From contig JBQNAL010000023.1 of NCBI GenBank assembly GCA_052170475.1, positions 1 through 26,103 of the forward strand: a stretch of 26,103 nucleotides of DNA, given 5' to 3'. Below, piece by piece: positions 15,253 through 23,637 of the stretch. The notes below the pieces were generated by a model that did no database searches, was not told where the DNA came from, and worked only from the letters and a program-made list of their open reading frames with translations. The DNA comes from CAJPQU01 sp052170475. GTDB lineage: Bacteria > Bacillota > Negativicutes > Selenomonadales > Selenomonadaceae. Every line of letters begins with the position of its first letter. Within the stretch, counting starts at the first letter, position 1. Made by a program: the position numbers and the translations under genes.

Positions 15253-16107
15253 ATGTTGATGATCGCGGTATTTCCCAATATTGACAAAGAAAATGCCCCC
15301 ATGGTGCTGCGGCGCATCGTGAATTTTTATCAGGGGAAGGACGTCAAGCTGCTGATGCCTATGGACAGCGCCAAATTTTTCCACTATGAGGAGTACGGGG
15401 TGGAGGAGATTGAGAACCATCCCATTGATATGGCGCTCAGCATCGGGGGCGATGGGACGCTGTTGGGCATCTGTCGGCGCCTCTACGAGCGGGACATCCC
15501 CGTCTGTGGGATCAATATTGGCACCTTTGGCTTCTTGGCGGACATTGAGCTACCGGAGATTGAAAGCAAGTTGGAGAAGATCATCAAGGGGCAGTATTAT
15601 TTTGAGGAACGGATGATTGTCTCCGGCTTCGTCAAGAGCGGCGAGGATGACGAGCGCTTTTTGGGACACGCCATCAACGATGTGGTGGTCACGAAGGGCG
15701 GTGTGGCTAGGATGCTCCACTTGGGGCTGAGTGTGGACGGCTGCCGGGTCATGGATTATAAAGCGGACGGTCTCATTGTTTCCACGGCCACAGGTTCTAC
15801 GGCCTATTCCTTGTCGGCGGGGGGGCCACTCATCAATCCCAAGATCAAAGTGTTGCTTTTAACGCCGATTTGCCCACATACCTTTAATGCACGGCCCATG
15901 GTCATTGACGAGAATGACGAGGTGCGGATTCACATCGCGGCGCTTCATCAAGACATCATTGTCACCTTTGACGGACAGGAGAGTTTTCGCCTTTTGCCAG
16001 GGGACGAGATCATCGTGCGCAAGGCGCCGCTCCCGGCGAAGATTGTGAAGTTTGACGATAAGAACTATTACCAGACGATTCGGACGAAGCTATTATATAA
16101 CGCTTGA
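15253..16107 (+). CDS. nadK: NAD kinase
   Basis: The 284-residue ATP-NAD kinase carries GGDGT (65-69) for phosphate transfer, the NIGTFGFLADI segment (88-98) and the NAD-binding D172GLIVSTATGSTAYSLSAGG region. It phosphorylates NAD to NADP in the cytoplasm and so sets the reducing power for biosynthesis. The start is fixed by AAAAGGAGAG, 6-7 bases before ATG 15253; an earlier in-frame ATG at 15205 lacks such a site and adds 16 unrelated residues. It is followed after 18 bases by argR, the usual Firmicute order. Confidence 0.95.
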   Translation: MLMIAVFPNIDKENAPMVLRRIVNFYQGKDVKLLMPMDSAKFFHYEEYGVEEIENHPIDMALSIGGDGTLLGICRRLYERDIPVCGINIGTFGFLADIELPEIESKLEKIIKGQYYFEERMIVSGFVKSGEDDERFLGHAINDVVVTKGGVARMLHLGLSVDGCRVMDYKADGLIVSTATGSTAYSLSAGGPLINPKIKVLLLTPICPHTFNARPMVIDENDEVRIHIAALHQDIIVTFDGQESFRLLPGDEIIVRKAPLPAKIVKFDDKNYYQTIRTKLLYNA

Positions 16108-16125
16108 GTAAGGGCGGTGCGAAGG

Positions 16126-16581
16126 ATGAAGAAAACGGATCGTCAGGCGTTGATCCGACAGATCATCAAGCATCATGTTGTGGAGACGCAAGAAGGACTG
16201 AGCCAGTGGTTGAGCCAACAGGGCATTCGGGTGACACAGGCCACGGTATCACGGGACATCAAGGAACTTCGGTTTGTGAAGGTTCCCATCGGGGATGGTC
16301 GTTCCCGGTACGCTTTTCCGTCAGACAGCACAGAGGGATTTTCCCAAGAGCGCATGGGGCGCATCTTTAAGGACGCGGTTTTGGAGATCGGGGACAGCGA
16401 GAACCTGATCGTGGTAAAGACGCTGCCGGGTATGGCCAACGCAGTGGCATCGGCTCTTGATGGAGCGAAGTGGACGAACATCATCGGCACCATAGCGGGA
16501 GACGACACCATTTTAGCGGTGATAAAGCCAAAGAGCGCTGTCCGCGACGTTAAGGAAAAGATGCAGGGGATGCTTAACTGA
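16126..16581 (+). CDS. argR: Arginine repressor ArgR/AhrC
   Basis: A 151-residue regulator of normal length. The N-terminal winged helix-turn-helix spans about residues 1-70, with QQGIRVTQATVSRDIKELRFVKV (split near 40) as the recognition region. The C-terminal oligomerisation and arginine-binding domain includes LPGMANAVASALD and GTIAGDDTILAVI, where the two Asp residues contact arginine. It senses arginine and regulates its synthesis and breakdown as a hexamer. ATG 16126 is preferred over GTG 16117, which adds three residues. No ARG-box pair was recognised nearby. Confidence 0.94.
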   Translation: MKKTDRQALIRQIIKHHVVETQEGLSQWLSQQGIRVTQATVSRDIKELRFVKVPIGDGRSRYAFPSDSTEGFSQERMGRIFKDAVLEIGDSENLIVVKTLPGMANAVASALDGAKWTNIIGTIAGDDTILAVIKPKSAVRDVKEKMQGMLN

Positions 16582-16590
16582 GGTGGAATT

Positions 16591-18303
16591 ATGCTAAAGA
16601 CGTTGACAGTCTGGAATTTTGCCCTCTTGGAACAAGTGGAGATCGAATTTGATTCAGGGCTGAACATCCTGACGGGGGAGACCGGCGCGGGGAAATCCAT
16701 CCTCATCGATGCGTTAGGTGCGGTGCTGGGGCATCGTCTCTCTGGGGATGTCATCCGCACCGGGTGCGATTGGCTGCGTGTGGAAGCCATCTTCGACATC
16801 GCTGGGGAGGACAAGCTCCATTCTTTTTTGCGGGAACAGGCCATCGAGGACGAGGATGACACCTTGATTGTCACCCGGCAGCTCACCATAAAGGGGAAGA
16901 ACGTCATACTGGTGAACGGCTGTCATGTCACATTGAACGCGTTGAAGAAGATCGGCGAATATTTGGTGGACATCCATGGGCAGAATGAGAATTTGGCACT
17001 TTTGAAGGCGGAAAATCAATACCACCTCTTGGATGGAAGCCGCCCGGAAAGCACTCGACTGGCGGAAGCTTACGGTGTTGCTTTCGCCGCGTGGCAGGAA
17101 GCCGCTGCAGCGTTAAAAACGAAAGAGGAACAAGCGCGCGGCCTCGCTGATCGCTTGGACATGCTGCGCTGGCAGGTACAGGAAATTGAGAGCGCCCAAC
17201 TGACGGAGCGGGAAGACGAGGGGCTGGAGGCCGAGATCAAGCGCCTTTCGAACGCAGAACGGATCACGGAAAGCATTGAGGAAGCCCGGGCGCTCTTGGA
17301 CGGCGACGACAATCACGATGGTACATTGGGGGCGCTCGCGCGGGTCAAGGCGGCGCTGGAAACGGCAGCGCGCTACGACGAGGGCGTGGCCGTGGTGCTT
17401 CCTCTGTTGGAGGATGCGGCCTGTCAAATGGAGGAGGTAGCCCATATCGTTCGGGGCTATGGGGACGGATTGGAATTTGATCCGGCGCGCTTAGACGCGC
17501 TGCAAAGCCGTCTCGATACCATCGACAAGCTGTGCCGAAAATACGGGGGCAGTTTAGCGGCGGTGATCGCCCATCAGGAAAAGATTACGGCGGAATTGGC
17601 GGACATCGAAAATTACGACAGTGACCTAGAGCGGTTGCACGCTGCGGAAGCGGAGGCGAAGAAGGCCGCGCAGGCAGCGGCTGAGGCTTTGCGTCAGAGC
17701 CGGAAAGAGGCTGCGGCAGATCTTTCGTCTCAGATCAGCGAGCGCTTGGGAATGCTTGGGATGCCGGACGCTCGGTTGACGCTGAAGCTCTCTCCGACGG
17801 AATTGACTGCGCGGGGCGCTGATGATTTGGATATTCTCTTTTTGGCCAATGCTGGGGAAGGGGAAAAGCCGCTGGCCAAGATCGCCTCGGGCGGAGAACT
17901 GTCTCGCATTGCGCTGGCGATGAAGAGTGTGGCCGCTGCCGGGGATTCCTCCGTGGGCAGCATGGTCTTCGACGAGATCGATACGGGAATCGGGGGGAAA
18001 ACGGCGCAGATGGTGGCGGAATGTATCGCTTCTGTCGCAAGTCAAAAACAGGTGCTTTGCATTACGCATCTTCCCCAGATCGCCTGTATGGCGGACGGCC
18101 ATTATTACTTGAGCAAGGCGTCCGAACAGGGTAAGACGACGACGAACATCCAGCGGCTGACCGAAACGGAACAGGTGAAGGAGATCGCGCGGATGGCCTC
18201 GGGGATGGACGTGAGTGCAGCTTCGTTGGATAATGCGCGGGAAATGATCCGTTTTGCAACGGCAAAGAAAAAGGAATTGAGCAGTCGGAAGAAACGGCGT
18301 TGA
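16591..18303 (+). CDS. recN: DNA repair protein RecN
   Basis: A 570-residue SMC-like ATPase. Walker A is GETGAGKS at 29-36; the ABC signature LASGGELSR-like segment (IASGGELSRIALAMK) and Walker B MVFDEIDTGIGGK lie near 430-470. Between them is a long helical coiled-coil region rich in Glu, Ala and Leu. RecN acts early at double-strand breaks, bringing ends together. It starts 9 bases after argR with GAGGTGG upstream, in the classic argR-recN pairing. No LexA-type box was seen before it, so SOS control is not evident. Confidence 0.95.
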   Translation: MLKTLTVWNFALLEQVEIEFDSGLNILTGETGAGKSILIDALGAVLGHRLSGDVIRTGCDWLRVEAIFDIAGEDKLHSFLREQAIEDEDDTLIVTRQLTIKGKNVILVNGCHVTLNALKKIGEYLVDIHGQNENLALLKAENQYHLLDGSRPESTRLAEAYGVAFAAWQEAAAALKTKEEQARGLADRLDMLRWQVQEIESAQLTEREDEGLEAEIKRLSNAERITESIEEARALLDGDDNHDGTLGALARVKAALETAARYDEGVAVVLPLLEDAACQMEEVAHIVRGYGDGLEFDPARLDALQSRLDTIDKLCRKYGGSLAAVIAHQEKITAELADIENYDSDLERLHAAEAEAKKAAQAAAEALRQSRKEAAADLSSQISERLGMLGMPDARLTLKLSPTELTARGADDLDILFLANAGEGEKPLAKIASGGELSRIALAMKSVAAAGDSSVGSMVFDEIDTGIGGKTAQMVAECIASVASQKQVLCITHLPQIACMADGHYYLSKASEQGKTTTNIQRLTETEQVKEIARMASGMDVSAASLDNAREMIRFATAKKKELSSRKKRR

Positions 18304-18367
18304 AGCGGACGGGAAAATGCAAATCGCAATTACGGCTGCTTTTCATAAAGAGGGGAGACAATACGGA

Positions 18368-18928
18368 ATGGATGAGGATTTGATTGAACAGCGCATTGCA
18401 AGTGAAGAGATTTACCATGGAAATCTTCTCCACGTGAAGCGTGATCTGGTAAAACTGCCCAACGGTCGAGAGGCAGTGCGAGAGTGGGTGCAGCATCCCG
18501 GGGCGGCGGCGGTGCTTCCGCTTTTGCCCGACGGTCGGATCGTCTTGGTGCGCCAGTACCGTTATCCGATTCAGGCGGTCACGCTAGAAATTCCGGCAGG
18601 GAAGTTAGACGTGACGGGGGAGGATCCCTTGGATTGCGCCAAGCGGGAACTGAAGGAGGAGACAGGCTACGAGGCCGAACGGTATGAGAAGCTTTTGACG
18701 CTGGCGACGACGGTGGGATTTTCGGACGAGTGGATCCATATTTACTTGGCCACGGGCTTATCGTCGGGCACCCAGTCGCTGGATGCGGATGAGTTCCTAC
18801 ATGTAGTGGTCATGCCGCTTTCCAAAGCGGTACAGGCGGTCTTAGACGGCCATATCGTTGATTCCAAGACGGTGGCGGCGGTCTTGTTATGGGCGCGACG
18901 TGAGAGCGCCAGCGAAGGAGGAAAGTGA
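18368..18928 (+). CDS. Nudix hydrolase, ADP-ribose pyrophosphatase type
   Basis: The 186-residue protein has the Nudix box from G78 to G100 (GKLDVTGEDPLDCAKRELKEE then TG), preceded by VRQYRYPIQAVTLEIPAG, the arrangement of ADP-ribose pyrophosphatases (NudF type). It hydrolyses ADP-ribose to AMP and ribose 5-phosphate, removing a reactive NAD breakdown product. ATG 18368 has GAGGGGAGA about 9 bases upstream; an in-frame ATG at 18317 adds 17 unlikely residues. The stop overlaps the next start by one base (TGATG), so translation is coupled to the M50 protease gene. Confidence 0.9.
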   Translation: MDEDLIEQRIASEEIYHGNLLHVKRDLVKLPNGREAVREWVQHPGAAAVLPLLPDGRIVLVRQYRYPIQAVTLEIPAGKLDVTGEDPLDCAKRELKEETGYEAERYEKLLTLATTVGFSDEWIHIYLATGLSSGTQSLDADEFLHVVVMPLSKAVQAVLDGHIVDSKTVAAVLLWARRESASEGGK

Positions 18929-19569
18929 TGTTTGGTTTTGACCTCATGCAGATGGTGGCCGGACTCCCGGGGCTGATCATCGCGATGGCGCTTCACGAGT
19001 ACGCTCACGCCCGTGTTGCGGTGGCGATGGGGGACTTCACGCCGAAACTGACCGGGCGGCTCACCCTGAATCCCATGGCGCACATCGATCCCATCGGTCT
19101 TTTGATGCTCTTGGTGGCACGCTTTGGCTGGGCAAAGCCGGTGATGGTCAATCCCAGCAATTTCCGAAACCGCCGCTGGGGCGAGGTGTTTGTGGCGTTG
19201 GCGGGGCCGGGTGCGAATTTCGCGGTGGCTTTCGTGGCGATGGCGGTGCTCATGCTCCTGACTCAGGTTATGGATCTGTCTCTTTCCATGGGGGTTCGTT
19301 CCGTCCTGTGGCTGATTCTCGTATACAACGTGAACTTTGGCATCTTCAACCTGATCCCCCTGCCGCCTCTCGACGGATCGCGGGTTCTCATGGCGTTTCT
19401 TTCCCCCGCGCAACAGTACAAGTTCGCGGGGCTTGAGCGATACAGTTTCCTCATCCTCATCGTGCTTCTCGTGACACCGGTGTTGGGCGCGATCCTCATT
19501 CCGCTGTCCCAGTTCATCATCCGCCTCTACGCGGCGATCTGGGGTGTCGTATTTGGCGTTTTCCTTTAA
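18928..19569 (+). CDS. M50-family site-2-type membrane metalloprotease
   Basis: A 213-residue polytopic membrane protein. The zinc motif HEYAH (H23, E24, H27) lies in the first membrane segment and the third ligand is in NLIPLPPLDG (D149). The compact form, with no PDZ domain and a GWAKPVMVNP loop near 67-76, is that of the YwhC/YdcE-like site-2 protease family common in Firmicutes. Substrates are unknown; intramembrane cleavage is inferred from the family. AAGGAGG ends 6 bases before ATG 18928, which overlaps the Nudix stop. Confidence 0.9.
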   Translation: MFGFDLMQMVAGLPGLIIAMALHEYAHARVAVAMGDFTPKLTGRLTLNPMAHIDPIGLLMLLVARFGWAKPVMVNPSNFRNRRWGEVFVALAGPGANFAVAFVAMAVLMLLTQVMDLSLSMGVRSVLWLILVYNVNFGIFNLIPLPPLDGSRVLMAFLSPAQQYKFAGLERYSFLILIVLLVTPVLGAILIPLSQFIIRLYAAIWGVVFGVFL

Positions 19570-19587
19570 TCCTTTGAGGGTTCATCC

Positions 19588-20355
19588 GTGGAAGCGTACA
19601 AGATTCAATTTGGCACCTTTGAAGGCCCCATGGAGCTTCTTTTGCACCTGATTGAGAAAAATCAGATCGACGTGTATGACATCCCCGTGGCGGTCTTGAC
19701 TCGACAATACATGGCGTATCTGCAAGAGATGCGACAGTTTGACATCGAGGTGGCCAGCGAGTTTTTGGTGATGGCGGCGACGCTTCTTCTCATTAAGTCT
19801 CGGATGATGTTGCCAAAGGCGCCGCAGGTGGAGGAAGAAGCGGAGGAAGATCCCCGGCAGGAATTGGTGGCACGTATTTTGGCCTATCAGCAGTACAAAA
19901 AGGTAAGTGTCGTCCTCGATGAATGGGCGCAGCGGCAGAGCCGTCATGTGACGCGCCCCCCCATGGCGCTCCCCGTGCGGCGGTTTCCACCGGAAAATCT
20001 CTCGGTGGAAACGCTGTGGAACGCATTTCAGCGCCTTTTGGCAAGGCGGCGGGAGTTGACGATTCCCGAGGTCATTGTGGCGCATGAAACGTACCGTGTG
20101 GAGGAGCAGATGGCAAAGATCATGGAGCAGCTGGCGGCACAGGGTGGGGTTCTGCCCTTTTTTGCGGTATTCGCGGAGGGGACACGCGCTGCGCTGATTG
20201 CTGGATTTCTGGCGCTCTTAGAGCTTATCCGCCGCAAGTACATCTTTGCAGAGCAAAGCGCCCTGTTTTCCTCTATTGTGTTGCGGGTGAGGCCTTTGGC
20301 TTCGGCTTTTGACGAGGGAAAGGGAACGGAAGATGGGACTGATGTGTTTGCCTGA
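19588..20355 (+). CDS. scpA: Segregation and condensation protein ScpA
   Basis: A 255-residue kleisin. The N-terminus YKIQFGTFEGPMELLLHLI with KNQIDVYDIPVA is diagnostic, a Glu-rich middle (EEEAEEDPRQE) follows, and a C-terminal winged helix binds the SMC head. With Smc and ScpB it forms the bacterial condensin that organises and separates chromosomes. Translation starts at GTG 19588, with GAGGG seven bases upstream and no better ATG nearby. It overlaps scpB by 23 bases, the usual coupling of these partners. Confidence 0.95.
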   Translation: MEAYKIQFGTFEGPMELLLHLIEKNQIDVYDIPVAVLTRQYMAYLQEMRQFDIEVASEFLVMAATLLLIKSRMMLPKAPQVEEEAEEDPRQELVARILAYQQYKKVSVVLDEWAQRQSRHVTRPPMALPVRRFPPENLSVETLWNAFQRLLARRRELTIPEVIVAHETYRVEEQMAKIMEQLAAQGGVLPFFAVFAEGTRAALIAGFLALLELIRRKYIFAEQSALFSSIVLRVRPLASAFDEGKGTEDGTDVFA

Positions 20356-20911
20356 CCTGTTAGGACCTTTGGAGGCTGTTCTCTTTGCCAGTGGGGCGCC
20401 AGTTTCCGAAAAGCAGTTGGCGGAGATTTTAGAGGTGGATCGGGAAAACGTGGTGGAGCTTTTAGCTTTGGAAAAAGAGCGGTTAGCGAGGCGACAAAGC
20501 GGTATCGAACTTCAGGAAGTGGCCGGCGGGTGGCAGTTTGTCACCCGGGCGGCATATTTCCCGTACATCGAAAACTTATCGCAGACCGTGGATAGGCGGC
20601 TTTCCCCTGCGGCGATGGAAACCTTGGCCATCATCGCCTTTCGTCAACCGGTGACAAAACAGGAGATCGAACATATTCGTGGCGTCCATGCGGAAAAGGT
20701 CTTAGCGCTCTTAATCGAGCGAGAGTTGATTCAAGAAGTGGGGCGCAAAGCGGTCATCGGGCGCCCCATTCTGTACGGGACGACGGCTACTTTTTTGCGC
20801 TGTTTTGGGCTGCGGGATTTGAAAGAACTGCCAGCGCTGCCGGAATTGACGATAGAGGCAGACGAGGGACTCAGCCGCTTGGCGATGCCAAACGAAGAAT
20901 CGACGCTGTGA
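20333..20911 (+). CDS. scpB: Segregation and condensation protein ScpB
   Basis: A 192-residue protein with two winged helices. LLGPLEAVLFASGAPVSEKQLAE (split near residue 20), RLSPAAMETLAIIAFRQPVTK and IEHIRGVHAEKVLALLIERELI then GRPILYGTT are family hallmarks. It dimerises and binds ScpA in the condensin complex. ATG 20333 is preferred, with an AAGGGAACGGA site close upstream; ATG 20342 is an alternative. The next 47 bases hold no recognisable signal before a small membrane protein gene. Confidence 0.94.
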   Translation: MGLMCLPDLLGPLEAVLFASGAPVSEKQLAEILEVDRENVVELLALEKERLARRQSGIELQEVAGGWQFVTRAAYFPYIENLSQTVDRRLSPAAMETLAIIAFRQPVTKQEIEHIRGVHAEKVLALLIERELIQEVGRKAVIGRPILYGTTATFLRCFGLRDLKELPALPELTIEADEGLSRLAMPNEESTL

Positions 20912-20958
20912 AGGACGGAGACGTAGGTTTCCTTTAGGCTGAGAGGGGGCAGGGGCTT

Positions 20959-21120
20959 TTGCTGAACATCCAAATGGATATGGAAACGCTCATTTTGTAT
21001 ATTTTCGCGGCGATTTTATCGACCATCGCGCTCGGCATGCTCTATTTAGAGGCGCAGAAAAATCGACTGCCGAAGGAAGAGACGGAACCATCGGGCAAAG
21101 CGCAGGAAAAGAAGCGCTGA
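20959..21120 (+). CDS. Small single-pass membrane protein (53 aa)
   Basis: I do not recognise this protein. A TTG start at 20959 is supported by GAGAGGGGG 9 bases upstream; an ATG at 20974 in the same frame has no such site. The product has one hydrophobic segment at about residues 10-27 (LILYIFAAILSTIALGML) and a highly charged Lys/Glu-rich tail ending EKKR, so the tail probably faces the cytoplasm. The stop is 27 bases before the U32 gene, on the same strand as all neighbours, and the reading frame fills an otherwise empty 236-base gap. Its position after scpB and before the U32 gene may be conserved in related genomes. Confidence 0.6.
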   Translation: MLNIQMDMETLILYIFAAILSTIALGMLYLEAQKNRLPKEETEPSGKAQEKKR

Positions 21121-21147
21121 GTAGGTACGATTCGGGGGAAAACGGGA

Positions 21148-23634
21148 TTGGTAGAGTTATTGGCTCCGGCGGGCAGCCGGGAGGCCTTCGTAGCGGCCAT
21201 CGAGAACGGCGCCAATGCCGTCTATTTAGCCGGACAGCACTTTGGCGCCCGCGCTTATGCGGCGAATTTTGATGAGGCGGCGCTACGGGAGGCAATACGT
21301 TTCGCCCACCTGCGGGAGGTGGCGGTGCATGTCACGGTGAACACCATCGTGGCGGATGAAGAGTTGGGCGCTTTGGCAGAGTATCTGAGGTTTCTCTATG
21401 AAGCTGGTGCGGACGCCATTTTGTTACAGGATCTAGGCGCGGCGCGGTTGGCGCGGCAGGTTGTCCCAGATCTGCCGCGCCATGCCAGCACACAGATGAC
21501 CGTCCACAATTTGGCTGGGGTGCAGGCTTTGGAGCGTCTTGGATTTTCTCGGGTGGTTCTCGCTAGGGAACTTTCCTTGGCGGAGATTCGCCACATCTGC
21601 CGCCACAGTCGGGCGGAGATCGAGGTGTTCGCTCACGGCGCACTTTGCGTCTCTTATTCGGGGCAATGTCTGATGAGCAGCCTCATTGGCGGTCGGTCAG
21701 GGAATCGGGGGCGTTGCGCACAGCCTTGCCGCCTGCCTTATACCTTGGTGGATGCGAATGGTCGGGATGTACTGGGGCAGGCGGCGGGGCAATTTCTCCT
21801 GTCGCCTCGGGATCTCAATACGGTGGATCTTTTGCCCGACCTGATCGAAGCGGGGGTTGATTCCCTCAAGATCGAAGGTCGGATGAAGCGCCCTGAGTAT
21901 GTGGCTGTTGTGACGAAGGTGTACCGGCGCTCGGTGGATGCGGCGCTAAAAAAGGAGGCGTCCCGCGCCTCAGGAGAAGAAGACCACCGGGCGCTAGCGC
22001 AGATCTTTAACCGGGATTTTACCACCGCATACCTGACAAATTCCCCCGGACGCGCCATGATGAGTGATCGTAAGCCGAACAATCGTGGGCTTTTGGTGGG
22101 GCGCGTGATCAGCTATGACAAAGAGAAACAGCGCGTCACGGTGAAGCTCGTCGAGGAGATCCATCGCGGCGATGAAATTGACTTTTGGGTAAAAGTGGGC
22201 GGTCGCGCCACCGTTTCTGTCACAGAGATCGAGGACGAGAAGGGACGCCCCATGGCTTTAGGAAGGAAAGGCGAAACGGTTCGGCTGCCGCTCAAGCAGC
22301 CGGTGGGGGCGCATGATCGCCTGTTTCGGGTCTACGACGCGGCGCTGATGGAGACGGCGCGGCAGACCTTTCAGGCCGGTGCGCCGGTGCGGCGGTTTCC
22401 GATTCGCGTCCACTTGCACGCTGCCGTTGGAGCGCCGGTTTCTTTGGTGATGACGATGGCGGAGGGCGGTCAGGTGACGGCGCTTTCGGACTTTGTTGCC
22501 GTGGCAGCGGAGCATCGCGCGCTGACCTATGAGACGGCCTACAAGCAGATGGCGCGTTTAGGGGCTACGGTTTACGCATTGGCCGAATTTACCGCCGACA
22601 TCGCGCCCGATGTCATGGTGCCGGTGAGCGTCCTGAATGACCTGCGCCGCCGGGGGACGGAACTTTTAGATGCGGTGCGGCTCAAACGATACGCGCGTCC
22701 CCCCCTCGCTTCGCTCACGCTGACAAAAGAGAGCGCGGCACAGCGCCTTCGGGGCGCACAAGCAAAGCTGATGGTCAGCGTCGATTCTGTGGAGACGGCG
22801 CGGAAAGTCTTAGACGCCGGGGCAGACGGGATCCTGTTCGGCGGCGATGTGTGGCATCATGCGCTGCTGTCTGCGGACGACTATCGGTTGGCTTGGGAGA
22901 TGGCGCGGAAAAAAGGGAGGATCATTCGCTTCAATACGCCCCGCGTCCTGCGGGACGCATGGCTGCCGTGGTTCAAGTCACTGTTGGAAGCGTTTCGAGA
23001 TTTCCCGCCGGAAGGACTCAACGTCCACAACCTCGGCGTCTTGGCTTTGGCACGGGACTATACGGACATTCCCCTGCAAAGCGATTTTTCCCTCATCGTG
23101 TACAATCGGATGGCGGCAGCGGAACTAAAATCGTTAGGCGTCGAGCGGGTCACGCTTTCGCCAGAATTGAATTTTCGGCAAATTGAAGTCTTGGCGAAAG
23201 AGTGTCCTCTCCCCTTGGAAGCTATCGTCGATGGATATTTGGAACTCATGCTTTCCGCTTACTGCGCGATGGGCAGTTTCTTGGGGGGCGTAGGCGAAGG
23301 CACCTGTTCTGCGCCATGTCGAGAACAGCGGTATTTTCTTAGAGATAGAAAAGACGCTTTGTTTCCTTTGGTAACGGACGGATTTTGTCAAATGCACGTC
23401 TTGAATTCGCAGCCATTGAGTATGCTGCCCCATCTAAAGCGCTTGACAGCGCTGGGCATTGACCGTGTTCGCATCGAGGGGCGTTACGAGGAGGGGCGGT
23501 CATTAGGCTCTGTCGTAGAGCGTTACAGCGCGTTTCTGCGGAGTGGGACGTTGACGGAGGAAGAGGAGAAGCAATATCAGACCGTCGAAAGGATGTCCTT
23601 TACGCGCGGTCATTATTTTCGCGGCGTTTTGTGA
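21148..23634 (+). CDS. Long U32-family peptidase-like protein with DUF3656 (RlhA-like)
   Basis: The 828-residue protein has a U32 domain at about 1-300, with the family signature around E159 (EVFAHGALCVSYSGQC) and Cys at 167, 174, 190 and 194, a layout consistent with iron-sulfur ligands. A middle DUF3656-type region (about 380-500) follows. A second, degenerate U32-like barrel occupies about 535-828, with CAMGSFLGG and CSAPCR. U32 proteins of this type hydroxylate RNA bases using prephenate-derived chemistry (RlhA on 23S rRNA, TrhP on tRNA); true peptidase activity is doubtful. The start is TTG 21148 with GGGGGAA upstream, giving the usual VELLAPAGS opening. RlhA itself is shorter, so which RNA it modifies is uncertain. 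Confidence 0.85.
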   Translation: MVELLAPAGSREAFVAAIENGANAVYLAGQHFGARAYAANFDEAALREAIRFAHLREVAVHVTVNTIVADEELGALAEYLRFLYEAGADAILLQDLGAARLARQVVPDLPRHASTQMTVHNLAGVQALERLGFSRVVLARELSLAEIRHICRHSRAEIEVFAHGALCVSYSGQCLMSSLIGGRSGNRGRCAQPCRLPYTLVDANGRDVLGQAAGQFLLSPRDLNTVDLLPDLIEAGVDSLKIEGRMKRPEYVAVVTKVYRRSVDAALKKEASRASGEEDHRALAQIFNRDFTTAYLTNSPGRAMMSDRKPNNRGLLVGRVISYDKEKQRVTVKLVEEIHRGDEIDFWVKVGGRATVSVTEIEDEKGRPMALGRKGETVRLPLKQPVGAHDRLFRVYDAALMETARQTFQAGAPVRRFPIRVHLHAAVGAPVSLVMTMAEGGQVTALSDFVAVAAEHRALTYETAYKQMARLGATVYALAEFTADIAPDVMVPVSVLNDLRRRGTELLDAVRLKRYARPPLASLTLTKESAAQRLRGAQAKLMVSVDSVETARKVLDAGADGILFGGDVWHHALLSADDYRLAWEMARKKGRIIRFNTPRVLRDAWLPWFKSLLEAFRDFPPEGLNVHNLGVLALARDYTDIPLQSDFSLIVYNRMAAAELKSLGVERVTLSPELNFRQIEVLAKECPLPLEAIVDGYLELMLSAYCAMGSFLGGVGEGTCSAPCREQRYFLRDRKDALFPLVTDGFCQMHVLNSQPLSMLPHLKRLTALGIDRVRIEGRYEEGRSLGSVVERYSAFLRSGTLTEEEEKQYQTVERMSFTRGHYFRGVL

Positions 23635-23637
23635 GAA

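Noticed and set aside
18742..19413. Long minus-strand frame opposite the Nudix and M50 genes
   Set aside because: Composition is His/Arg/Gln-rich, it crosses two well-supported genes, and it has no family resemblance.
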